A DNA stretch of 43,652 bases, from positions 1 to 43,652 of the forward strand of contig JAEZSC010000207.1 in NCBI GenBank assembly GCA_023422005.1. The letters are read 5' to 3'. A model generated the notes under the pieces. It saw only the letters and a program-made list of their open reading frames with translations. It was not told where the DNA came from and searched no databases. Shown here piece by piece: positions 32,858-40,422 of the stretch. The DNA comes from Bacillota bacterium (GTDB taxonomy: Bacteria; Bacillota; Clostridia; Christensenellales; UMGS416). How positions within the stretch are numbered: position 1 is the first letter of the stretch; each line of letters opens with the position of its first letter. The translations under genes were made by a program, and so were the position numbers.

Positions 32858-32947
32858 ATGATACAGTATTTTACTGCGAGGCGCAACCGCACGGCATTTC
32901 GTCAACATTTCGCTTTGACTCGTGCCGACCGATGTCAGTCGACAGCG

Positions 32948-34573
32948 TTACTCTCGATCCAAACCGGCCAATGCCCGCTCCAGCGCCATGGTCGCCCGCT
33001 CCTCCCACATGCGCGCGCGCAAGATGTGCCCGGCCAGTATGGCCAGCGTGTCCGCATCGCGGAACTTGGCCATGCCCTCGGGTTGAAAGCTCACGTGCTT
33101 CCACATCTCCCCGGCGAAGGCACAGGAGCGCTGCAGGTGCCCGGCGGCTTCCAGCAGGGCTTCCGCCTGCTGGGGCAGCGCTTCGGCGGCCCGCTGCAGG
33201 AACCGCGCGGCGAAGCCGCGTTCGTTGAGCACGCAGTGGTTGTTCAGATAGATGATGAACCGGGTCTGCCATTCCGGCGCGTCAAGTGGCGTACCTTCCT
33301 CGGTCTCGGCCAGCAGCGCATCCGCCCAGGCGCGGAAAGCCGCAAGGCCCGCGGGGTGGCCTTGGGCGGTGGCGGTGCGCTCCATGGCTACCGCCCGGCG
33401 CAGCGCCCGCGCGTAGAGGGCGCCATCCAGCGTCACCGGCTCCAGCTCCTTAATGAGCACATATCCCCTGGTGTCCGCGTACCAGTTGCGCTTGCGGAAA
33501 TAGCCGCCGGTGTCGATGGTGAAGTCCTCGGTCTGGGGCAGCTCGTTCTGAAAGTAGTTCCAGCCATAGAGCACCGATCCCTCCTCATCATAGCCGGTCA
33601 CCACGCAGAACTCCGGCCCGCCCACCACGCCGATGGCCATCACCGGCAGGCCCCGCTGTATGCTGGCGACGATGTCCTGCCGGGCGGTGTGCTCGTCGGC
33701 GTAGGTCATGCCGCGCTCCAACTTGGGCGCCTTGCCGCCGTAACCCGCGTTCAGCTTGATGACCGCGCTGCAGCCGCAGGCCTCCAGAGCCCATCGCACC
33801 AGCGCGAACTCGTCGTCGCCGGCCGTGCCATAGGTTTCATTCTCGAAGAACCAGCCCCGCCACACCATGCGGAAGGCCGCGCCGCTGGCCGCCACGATGT
33901 GGGTGTAGTCCAACCGCGGGTCGGCGCCGGCTGCCCGCAGCAGCACCGAAAGGCTGCCACAGAAATAGGTAAGCATGTTCTCGTCTGCGCCGAACTGCTC
34001 CAGCTTCTTCACGCCGGTCAGTATCTTTCTGGTAAAGTCTTTGGTGTCTCCCGCAGTTGTTCCGTCCATCTTTTCCAGCATCTCCTGTTTCAGTCGTTCA
34101 CGCAGCGCATGCAGGCGGTTGTTCACCCGGCTCTCCGTGAGCCCCAGCAGGGCGGCGGTCTCGCTCTGGCTGTAGCCGCTCAGGTAGAAAAGGCCCAGGA
34201 TGGACCTGTCCTCCTCAGCCAGTTGGCCCACGGCCTGCCACAGCTCCCGCCGCAACGCGTCCTCTTGTATGTTCTGTTCCCCCAGCGGCAGGCTGGCCAC
34301 TGGGAGCAGGCGGTTCCCGCGCTTCATGCCCAGGCAGATGTTGCGCAGAACCGTCTTGAACCACTTGGGAAAAGCCTCGGGGGCGCGCAGCAAGCCCAGG
34401 CTGGTCAGCGTCCGGATGAAGGCCTCCTGGGCGGCGTCCTGCGCCAGGTGCCAATCGCCCAACAGCGACCAGGCATAGTTGAGCGCCATGGATTGGAACC
34501 TGTCGACCAGTTCCTCCATGGCGTCGGTCTCTCCCGAGCGAATCCGTTGGATGATCGTGACCAGATCCTGCAT
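32948..34573 (-). CDS. ECF-type sigma factor fused to a papain-fold-like (BtrH-like) C-terminal domain
   Basis: A 541-aa protein. Residues 1-170 are an ECF sigma factor: region 2 (about 15-80, FQSMALNYAWSLLGDWHLAQDAAQEAF) and region 4 (about 110-165, with the helix-turn-helix YSQSETAALLGLTESRVNNRLH). Residues ~190-375 resemble the C39/BtrH-type papain fold: FCGSLSVLLRAAG (Cys205), ASGAAFRMVW (229-238) and GPEFCVVTGYDEEGSVLYGW (319-338). The position where C39 peptidases have His is Glu321, so proteolysis is doubtful. Residues ~385-541 are alpha-helical. The tail may sense a ligand or act as a built-in regulator. No anti-sigma gene is adjacent. The start at 34573 has AGGAGG 4 nt upstream; an ATG 15 codons earlier has none. 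It separates polA from coaE. Confidence 0.75.
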   Translation of the reverse strand: MQDLVTIIQRIRSGETDAMEELVDRFQSMALNYAWSLLGDWHLAQDAAQEAFIRTLTSLGLLRAPEAFPKWFKTVLRNICLGMKRGNRLLPVASLPLGEQNIQEDALRRELWQAVGQLAEEDRSILGLFYLSGYSQSETAALLGLTESRVNNRLHALRERLKQEMLEKMDGTTAGDTKDFTRKILTGVKKLEQFGADENMLTYFCGSLSVLLRAAGADPRLDYTHIVAASGAAFRMVWRGWFFENETYGTAGDDEFALVRWALEACGCSAVIKLNAGYGGKAPKLERGMTYADEHTARQDIVASIQRGLPVMAIGVVGGPEFCVVTGYDEEGSVLYGWNYFQNELPQTEDFTIDTGGYFRKRNWYADTRGYVLIKELEPVTLDGALYARALRRAVAMERTATAQGHPAGLAAFRAWADALLAETEEGTPLDAPEWQTRFIIYLNNHCVLNERGFAARFLQRAAEALPQQAEALLEAAGHLQRSCAFAGEMWKHVSFQPEGMAKFRDADTLAILAGHILRARMWEERATMALERALAGLDRE

Positions 34574-34965
34574 GACGCCTCCTGCTTTGCGATGCGTGAC
34601 ATAGAAAAGAGGAAACAAAAAGAGAAATTCTTTAGATGGGGGGTATAGCTAGGCTACATATTCATCGTAAATAAGGAATTTCGCGCCTGTTGGCGCGACC
34701 AAAGGGCTTTCCGGTCGCCCTTTGGAAACCTTCGGCACCCATTTAAGTGATTAAGGTGAACGACGGTTTGAGTATACTCGCACTTTGTTCTTCGCCGTGA
34801 TTGTAGGGCCGTATTGCATACGGCCTCCCCGCTTCGCTCCTTGCTGCGCTGTCTCGCTTACGGGCGACCGGCAATGCGCAAGCGCATTGCCTGACTGGAA
34901 CGTGCAGCAAGCTTATCTATATCCCCCTCGCCCCGTGAGGGGAGAGGGGTCGGGGGAGAGGGTCC
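34574..34965. other. Gene-free, palindrome-rich region between the sigma-fusion gene and polA
   Basis: Holds copy 2 of the two-hairpin element (34679-34736), GGCCGTA/TACGGCC (34809-34827), a perfect GGCAATGCGC/GCGCATTGCC hairpin (34870-34891) and a CCCCTC/GAGGGG-rich inverted repeat (34922-34962) ending at the polA stop. The last resembles a CCCTCTCC-type interspersed repeat found in many bacterial genomes. No coding signal and no clear terminator T-run. Confidence 0.55.
34679..34736 (+). repeat. Two-hairpin intergenic element, copy 2
   Basis: Hairpin 1 is CGCGCC/GGCGCG (34682-34697). Hairpin 2 joins CCAAAGGGC (34699-34707) to GCCCTTTGG (34717-34725) with a 9-nt loop, followed by AAACCTTCGGC. 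It matches copy 1 (29679-29778), but the loop of hairpin 2 is shorter. Confidence 0.7.
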
Positions 34966-37533
34966 TTACTTCGCGTCGTACCAGCTATTCCCCATGGACA
35001 CATCCGCCCTCAGCGGCACAGCCAGCTCCGCCACGCCCTCCATGCATCGTTTGAGAAGTGCGGACACCTCCTCGGCCTCTTCCACGGGGCTGTCTACAAT
35101 CAGTTCGTCGTGCACCTGCAGGATCAACCGGGCCTTGAATCCACCCTTGCGCAGCTCCTCATGGGTCTTGATCATGGCCAGCTTGATGATGTCGGCGGCC
35201 GTGCCCTGTATCGGCGCGTTCATGGCCACGCGCTCGCCGAAGGAGCGGGTCTGGTACTGGGGGCTCTTGAGCTCCGCCATGGGGCGGCGGCGGCCAAAGA
35301 GCGTGGTCACATAGCCATGCTCATAGCCGGACTTCACCGATTGTTCCATGTAGGCCTTCACGCCGGCATAGGTGGATAGATAGCGTTCGATGTATTCCTT
35401 GGCTTTCTGGCGAGGAATGCCCAGCTGCCGGGCCAGGCCGAAATCGCTGATGCCATAGACGATGCCGAAGTTGACGGCCTTGGCCGAGCTGCGCATATGG
35501 TCGGTGACCTCTGCCAGCGGCACGCCGAACACTTGCGAAGCCGTCTGGCGGTGGAAGTCCGCACCGCCGTGGAAGGCCTGCTGCATGCGCTCATCCCCGG
35601 CCATGTGGGCCAGCACCCGCAGCTCGATCTGCGAATAGTCGCCATCCACGAGCACGTTGCCCTGGCTGGCCACGAAGGCCCGGCGGATGGGCCGGCCCAG
35701 GTCCATGCGCACGGGAATGTTCTGCAAGTTGGGGTCGGACGAACTGATACGGCCGGTGGCGGCCACGGTCTGGTGCAGAGTGGTGTGCACGCGGCCGGTG
35801 CCCGAGCGCACCAGCGGCAGCAGGCCATCGATGTAGGTGCCCTTGAGCTTGCTGATCTGTCGGTATTCCAGGATCAGCGGCACGATGGGGTGAGCGTCGG
35901 CCAGCTGCTCCAGCACCTCGGCATCGGTGGACCAGCCGGTCTTGGTGCGCCGGCCCTGGGGCAGGCCCAGCTGTTCAAAGAGAATCTCGCCCAGCTGCTT
36001 GGGGGAGTTGATGTTGAATGTCCGGCCCACCAGGCCGTAGGCTTGCTCCCCTATGACCTGCAGGCGGGTCTGGAATTCGTCTCCCAGTTTTTTTAGCACG
36101 TCGCTGTCCAGCCGGAATCCACGCTGCTCCATGTCGAACAGCACGTCCACCAGCGGCAGCTCGATGGTCTCAAAGAGCGCCGTCATGCCCTGCTCGGCCA
36201 GCATAGCCCTTTGGCGCTGAGCCAGCGCCCACAGCGTGGCCGCGGGTGACGCGTCCGGATTTACGCCCAGCGTGCGGTCGCACAGGTCGGCGAAGCCGTA
36301 TTTGCCGCCCACGGGGCTCAGCAGATAGCCGGCCAGCATCGTGTCAAATTCCACATGACCCAAGGCGATGTCATAGGGTTTCAGCGTCGTGCTCCAGGCT
36401 TTGGCGTCATGCAGCGTCAGCCGTGCGCCCCGCCACATCGGCTCCAGCGCCCGCAGCGCTTCGTCGGGCTGCAACCCCTGCCCCGCCAGGTCGCGCATCA
36501 GCGGAATGCAGTATTCTTCCTGGCCATCGAAGATGGCCAGGTCTTCCAGCATGACCGCAGCCGCGTCGCTGCCGGCCAGCTTTTGGGACAACGCGGCCAC
36601 GGCGTCCACAGTCTCCAGCCGCTGGCAACGCACGGCGGTCAGCTTCTCCTTCTGCTCCTCGGCGCCGCTCTGGGCCTTCAAGCGGTTCAGGATGGCTCGC
36701 AGCTGCAGCTCTTCCAGCGCGGCGAAGGCATCGGTCTGCCGCCAGGGCAGCAGCTCCATCTCGTCAAAGCCGCGGCCGCCCAGCGGCGCGTCACAATGGA
36801 TCGTGGCCAGCTCTTTGGAGAAGCGCGCCATGTCCGCGCCATTGCGCACGCGCTCGCCCAGCTTGCCCTTGATCTCGCCGGCGTGCTCTAGCACCGCCTC
36901 CACGCTGCCATAGGTGTGCATCAGGTTCAGAGCCGTCTTCTCGCCTACACCGGCGATGCCGGGAATGTTGTCGGAGCTGTCGCCCATGAGGCCCTTGAGG
37001 TCGGGAATCTGGTCCGGGCGCAGGTCGTAAACCTCCCGCAGGTGCTCGGGGGTGAATTCCTCGATTTCGGTGACACCCTTCTTGGTCAGCGCCACCAGCG
37101 TGTTCTCGCTGACCAGCTGCAGCGAATCGCGGTCGCCGGTGATGACGATGGTCTGTATGCCCTGTGCCTCGGCCTTTTTCGCCAGCGTGCCCAGAAAATC
37201 GTCGGCCTCAAAGCCGTCGGCATCCACCGTGGCGATGCGCATGCGCTCCAGCAGCTCCCGCAGCATGGGGATCTGCGGGCGCATGTCCTCGGGCATCTCC
37301 CGCCGGCCGGCCTTGTACTCGGCGTACTTCTCATGGCGGAAGGTCGGCCCATGCTTGTCGAAAGCCACGGCCAGATACTTGGGTTTATACTCTTCCAAGG
37401 CCTTGAGCATCATGTTCACAAAGCCGAAGATGGCGTTGGTAGGCCGGCCGTCCCGGTCGGACATCGCCGGCATGGCGTAGAACGCCCGGTGTATCAGGCT
37501 GTTGCCGTCTATGACGATCAGACGATCCTGCAT
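34966..37533 (-). CDS. polA: DNA polymerase I
   Basis: An 855-aa replication/repair polymerase. The 5'-3' exonuclease domain (1-290) has LIVIDGNSLIHRAFYA, DADGFEADDFLGTLA, TGDRDSLQL and GDSSDNIPGIAGVGEKTA. The middle domain (about 300-470) has the proofreading fold, but where DTE is expected it reads AVMLEDLAIF, so proofreading is probably lost, as in many Firmicutes. The polymerase domain has motif A VDGDYSQIELRVLAH, motif B RSSAKAVNFGIVYG and motif C LQVHDELIV. GGAGG lies 5 nt before the ATG. Promoter at 37567-37595. The expected downstream neighbours coaE and slt are displaced by the sigma-fusion gene. Confidence 0.97.
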   Translation of the reverse strand: MQDRLIVIDGNSLIHRAFYAMPAMSDRDGRPTNAIFGFVNMMLKALEEYKPKYLAVAFDKHGPTFRHEKYAEYKAGRREMPEDMRPQIPMLRELLERMRIATVDADGFEADDFLGTLAKKAEAQGIQTIVITGDRDSLQLVSENTLVALTKKGVTEIEEFTPEHLREVYDLRPDQIPDLKGLMGDSSDNIPGIAGVGEKTALNLMHTYGSVEAVLEHAGEIKGKLGERVRNGADMARFSKELATIHCDAPLGGRGFDEMELLPWRQTDAFAALEELQLRAILNRLKAQSGAEEQKEKLTAVRCQRLETVDAVAALSQKLAGSDAAAVMLEDLAIFDGQEEYCIPLMRDLAGQGLQPDEALRALEPMWRGARLTLHDAKAWSTTLKPYDIALGHVEFDTMLAGYLLSPVGGKYGFADLCDRTLGVNPDASPAATLWALAQRQRAMLAEQGMTALFETIELPLVDVLFDMEQRGFRLDSDVLKKLGDEFQTRLQVIGEQAYGLVGRTFNINSPKQLGEILFEQLGLPQGRRTKTGWSTDAEVLEQLADAHPIVPLILEYRQISKLKGTYIDGLLPLVRSGTGRVHTTLHQTVAATGRISSSDPNLQNIPVRMDLGRPIRRAFVASQGNVLVDGDYSQIELRVLAHMAGDERMQQAFHGGADFHRQTASQVFGVPLAEVTDHMRSSAKAVNFGIVYGISDFGLARQLGIPRQKAKEYIERYLSTYAGVKAYMEQSVKSGYEHGYVTTLFGRRRPMAELKSPQYQTRSFGERVAMNAPIQGTAADIIKLAMIKTHEELRKGGFKARLILQVHDELIVDSPVEEAEEVSALLKRCMEGVAELAVPLRADVSMGNSWYDAK

Positions 37534-37566
37534 GTGTGCCTCCTATGGGGTCTAGCAATCAAATTT

Positions 37567-37595
37567 ATCGTACCATATTTTGTCGCAATTGAAAA
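37567..37595 (-). promoter_or_regulatory. Promoter candidate for polA
   Basis: Minus strand TTTTCA (37590-37595), 17-nt spacer, TGGTACGAT with TACGAT at 37567-37572. The leader is about 25 nt. It diverges from the small-protein promoter some 40 bp away. Confidence 0.5.
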
Positions 37596-37633
37596 TGAAG
37601 CAACCTCGTTGCGTCGACGCACCCACATTGTGC

Positions 37634-37639
37634 TATAAT
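37634..37639 (+). promoter_or_regulatory. Extended -10 of the 44-aa protein gene
   Basis: TGCTATAAT with TATAAT at 37634-37639. TTGCGT (37609-37614) is a possible -35 with a wide 19-nt spacer. The leader is about 27 nt with GGGAGGG. Confidence 0.5.
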
Positions 37640-37672
37640 AATATCCATTCCACACATGCGGGAGGGATACCC

Positions 37673-37807
37673 ATGGGAAACAAAGTCATTGTGAAGGAAA
37701 AAAAGAAGCCCAAGTCTGCCGCGGGCAAGGTGAACACCGCCGCGCCCAAGCCGCCGATGCCTCAGCCCGAGGTCATCAAGAAGGGCAAGAAAGACAAAGA
37801 ATGGTGA
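37673..37807 (+). CDS. Small Lys/Pro-rich basic protein of unknown function (44 aa)
   Basis: A 44-residue protein, MGNKVIVKEKKKPKS followed by AAGKVNTAAPKPPMPQP and ending KKGKKDKEW. About a third of residues are Lys, with no hydrophobic segment, so it should be cytosolic and possibly disordered or nucleic-acid binding. I do not recognise a family. That it is a real gene is supported by GGGAGGG 7 nt before the ATG, an extended -10 upstream, and a strong terminator 13 bp after the stop. It diverges from polA. Confidence 0.7.
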   Translation: MGNKVIVKEKKKPKSAAGKVNTAAPKPPMPQPEVIKKGKKDKEW

Positions 37808-37820
37808 GGATCCAAGCATA

Positions 37821-37856
37821 AAAGGGAGCGATCATTGGGTCGCTCCCTTTTGTTTT
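37821..37856 (+). terminator. Rho-independent terminator of the 44-aa protein gene
   Basis: An 11-bp stem AAAGGGAGCGA/TCGCTCCCTTT (37821-37831 with 37840-37850), 8-nt loop, then TGTTTT. Confidence 0.88.
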
Positions 37857-37891
37857 GGCTGTCAAAATGCCCTTCGGGATTTTGACAGCCT

Positions 37892-37923
37892 TTCGCCTGC
37901 GGCGCTGATGCGCCTTGGCGATC
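37892..37923 (+). repeat. Short intergenic repeat, copy 2
   Basis: TTCGCCTGCGGCGCT, then GA, TGCGCC, T, GGCGATC. It is the inverted counterpart of 20966-20997, with three differences. Confidence 0.6.
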
Positions 37924-38065
37924 AAGCCATTTTGCAGTACTTATGTTTATCGCCCGGCGATTACGGTCGCCGGGCGATTTCTAAGCTCAAGCCCCATACT
38001 GTTGCTCGTTGGAACGAGGCCCTGCGGGCAGGGCTCTGTCTGTACTTTCTCTTATGCATACGTTT

Positions 38066-38092
38066 TCTCCCGCCGGATGAACCGTCGGTCGG
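38066..38092 (-). repeat. 25-bp intergenic repeat, copy 2
   Basis: On the minus strand it reads CCGACCGACGGTTCATCCG then GCGGGAGA, matching 29810-29834 with two differences in the shared part. Confidence 0.5.
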
Positions 38093-38129
38093 CAACTGCC
38101 ATATCGTTTCTATTTAACAGAATGGAAGA

Positions 38130-39278
38130 CTAATACATTTCAAAGATATAGTTGTTCATGCGGGGGTACATCTCGTCCAGCAGTGCCAACGCCGCAGGCT
38201 CACCCTGAGCCAGGCCGGCGCCGGCGGCCTCGGTGGCCGTCATGCAGCCGGTCAGGATGCGCACCAGCGCCCCCACCGGGCAGGAAAAATCTGCGGGTTC
38301 CTGGGTACGCGTCAAGCTTGCCTGCCCACCCCGGGCGTGCAGCCTCCACAGGCCGTTGTTCTCCGGCACCATTCCGTCGCCGGTGATCTCGATTGTCAGC
38401 TCGCCCTCGGCGGCAGGCGTGGCCTGCGCCACAGCCAGCGCAGCGTCGGTCACGCGCATCATAACGAAGGGCTGCAGCTTGGCCCGGTCGATCCAGTGGC
38501 CGGGCAGCAGTATGGCGCGGTCGTCGGCGGGGGCGCTCCACAGCGCGGTCTTGCCCAAGAGCTTCAGCGCCGCCAGCAGCGCCTGCGTCCCCTCTGCGCT
38601 CAGCGTGATCTGCTCGCTCAGGCGCGCCTCATCTTCTGATTCCTCCAGCAGGCCGTAGCCAACGGGCTGCCCATGGCGGAAAAGAACCACAGCCCTGCCA
38701 CCCAGCGAGCGCAGCTCGCCCAAGCGCTTGCGCCACAGCGGCTCATCCCGCAGCACGGCCAGATGGCGGCCAGCCACAAAGCGGTCGTAGACGGCGGACA
38801 GCGCGCTAATATCCGGCTGTTCAGTCCATTCGGCGGTATATCCCTGCGGCAGCGCATCGGGCAGCTCCGCCGCCGGGCGTAAATACTCCATCTGATAGCT
38901 GACCGTACTCCAGCCCAGGCGGTCATAGAACACGTGATCGAAGGGATAAAGGAATGTGAAGCCCCGGCCCCGGTCCGCCATGTCGCGCAGCGCCGCGGCC
39001 ATCAGGCGCTTGGCATGCCCCCGCAGCTTGTGCGCCGGGTCGGTGGCGACGCCGCACAGCGTTTCCACGGTGACGGCACGGCCCCGCAGCCGCAGCGGAT
39101 AGGGGATCATCTGCAGCACGCTCAAGAGCTCGCCGCCCTCGGTCAGGCACAGCGTGTTTTCAGCGGTATACACATCATCGAAGAACCAGTCCACATAGCG
39201 CGGCCCGCCCTCGTGGAAGCTCAGCTCCCACAGGCGGCGCACGTCGTCACGGCGATGGGGTTCAGCCTTGTGTATCAT
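38130..39278 (-). CDS. Eis-like GNAT acetyltransferase with SCP2-like C-terminus
   Basis: A 382-aa protein of the Eis/DUF4081-like group. The first GNAT domain has VATDPAHKLRGHAKRLMAAAL (acetyl-CoA site RGHAKRL), followed by FTFLYPFDHVFYDRLGW. A second, degenerate GNAT domain spans about 150-280, and the C-terminal ~100 residues look like an SCP2 sterol-carrier fold, as in Eis. Eis enzymes acetylate amines such as aminoglycosides or protein lysines; the target here is unknown. The ATG lies 17 bp inside the upstream DUF2156 gene without a strong ribosome site, so translation is probably coupled to that gene. Confidence 0.8.
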   Translation of the reverse strand: MIHKAEPHRRDDVRRLWELSFHEGGPRYVDWFFDDVYTAENTLCLTEGGELLSVLQMIPYPLRLRGRAVTVETLCGVATDPAHKLRGHAKRLMAAALRDMADRGRGFTFLYPFDHVFYDRLGWSTVSYQMEYLRPAAELPDALPQGYTAEWTEQPDISALSAVYDRFVAGRHLAVLRDEPLWRKRLGELRSLGGRAVVLFRHGQPVGYGLLEESEDEARLSEQITLSAEGTQALLAALKLLGKTALWSAPADDRAILLPGHWIDRAKLQPFVMMRVTDAALAVAQATPAAEGELTIEITGDGMVPENNGLWRLHARGGQASLTRTQEPADFSCPVGALVRILTGCMTATEAAGAGLAQGEPAALALLDEMYPRMNNYIFEMY

Positions 39279-40173
39279 CGCGGTTCATTTCCCTAATGCG
39301 GTATTTGTTGACCAGGCGCACGGGGTTGTAGCTTTCCTTAGCGCGGCGCAAACCGGGGATGCCCATATCCTCCTCACGGTTTACATAGGTTACACACTGG
39401 AAGTTGCGGTGCACGAACTGCTGATTGATAAACGCATAGATGCCCGGTATGGACGAGTCGGCCTTCTCAAAGTGAATGAGCGCCATATCCGGCCGGAAGC
39501 GCTCGCCGATCGTGAAGGCCTTGGGGTGGCCTTCCACGCACAACAGAGCGCCCACAAGGCCCAGTGCCTCCATGTTGGAGATGGCCTCTTTGATGGCGGA
39601 CATCTCGCCATCGTCCACATTGTCGCTGCCCTCATGGCTGTGGAACCATTCGCAGCTGATGCTCAGGCACTGGGGCAGCAGCTCAGGCGTGAGCTCCTGC
39701 CAGTTATAAGCGGAATCGAACTTGTTGATGTGGTTGCGCTTGTTGTGGAACTTCTTGCCCGGCAGCTTGTCCAGCTCCTCACGCAAATACACATATTCGG
39801 CCAGGTCGCGGTCGAAGGTGATCTCAATGCCTTCGTGGGGCTCGGCGTGGAAGCGCGCGGCGAAGTCTTCATTGACGCCCATGATGTCCAGCCCGCAGCG
39901 GCGCTGCCGCAGGTCGTCCAGCGCTGTGCGCACGGCAGGCATCACCGGCTGCCCGGCGGGCACCAGAGGCTGCATGTGGCCCACACACCCCGTGTCCGGG
40001 TGGCGGTAGGAGAAGTACAGCACGCCCTCGTGTTCGCAGATCTCGATCCGCCAGCTCTTACGCCAGATATACAGGTTGGCAAAGGACAATTCGGAGTTCT
40101 CATATTCGATGCCTTCAGCATAGCGCTCCAGCAGCGCGCGATCCTCCAGCGTCAGCTGACGAAACTGTAACAA
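39262..40173 (-). CDS. DUF2156 protein (phosphatidylglycerol lysyltransferase C-terminal-like)
   Basis: A 303-aa protein with the tandem-GNAT fold seen in the cytosolic domain of MprF (LPG synthase C-terminal). FHNKRNHINKFDSAY is the conserved K-rich segment, and GALLCVEGHPKAFTIGERF, HFEKADSSIPGIYAFINQQF and EEDMGIPGLRRAKESYNP are family motifs. MprF moves aminoacyl groups from tRNA to lipids, but stand-alone DUF2156 proteins lack the flippase helices and their substrate is unknown. The start is TTG (40171-40173), with AGGGGG 6 nt upstream. It is paired with the Eis-like gene in one operon. Confidence 0.85.
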   Translation of the reverse strand: MLQFRQLTLEDRALLERYAEGIEYENSELSFANLYIWRKSWRIEICEHEGVLYFSYRHPDTGCVGHMQPLVPAGQPVMPAVRTALDDLRQRRCGLDIMGVNEDFAARFHAEPHEGIEITFDRDLAEYVYLREELDKLPGKKFHNKRNHINKFDSAYNWQELTPELLPQCLSISCEWFHSHEGSDNVDDGEMSAIKEAISNMEALGLVGALLCVEGHPKAFTIGERFRPDMALIHFEKADSSIPGIYAFINQQFVHRNFQCVTYVNREEDMGIPGLRRAKESYNPVRLVNKYRIREMNRDDTQG

Positions 40174-40235
40174 GCAAATCCCCCTGACCGCCTGAACGGA
40201 CGGTTTTAATTCTTACAAGTTTGGTAGGCATCCAT

Positions 40236-40241
40236 ATTATA
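40236..40241 (-). promoter_or_regulatory. -10 element for the DUF2156-Eis operon
   Basis: Minus strand TATAAT at 40236-40241. The hexamer 17 nt upstream is TTCATT (3 of 6). The leader would be ~55 nt and holds AGGGGG. Confidence 0.45.
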
Positions 40242-40422
40242 TACCAACGCTCAGGGGAAATGAAGCTGTTAAATTTGTCGGCTGTTCGTTCACGTTTGGT
40301 TTCACGCCGCGCGAATTTTCTGTTAAAATATAACCATAGTCTCATAATATAGAGGCGTCATATGGCGCTGAACCACCGCAACGGCATCTATGTAGTTTTA
40401 TCTTTTAGAGGAGTGTGTTGTC

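Larger units (their letters stand above)
37857..38129. repeat. Palindrome-rich gene-free region before the Eis-like gene
   Basis: Contains, in order: GGCTGTCAAAAT/ATTTTGACAGCC inverted repeat (37857-37890, with a CCC/GGG inner stem), the 32-bp repeat copy 2 (37892-37923), a 12-bp hairpin ATCGCCCGGCGA/TCGCCGGGCGAT (37949-37978), GCCCTGC/GCAGGGC (38021-38036) and the inverted 25-bp repeat (38066-38092). Nothing coding is credible. Confidence 0.6.

Noticed and set aside
34922..34965. CCCCTC/GAGGGG inverted repeat as polA terminator
   Set aside because: It has no T-run on the minus strand and resembles a widespread interspersed repeat, so I list it as a repeat only.
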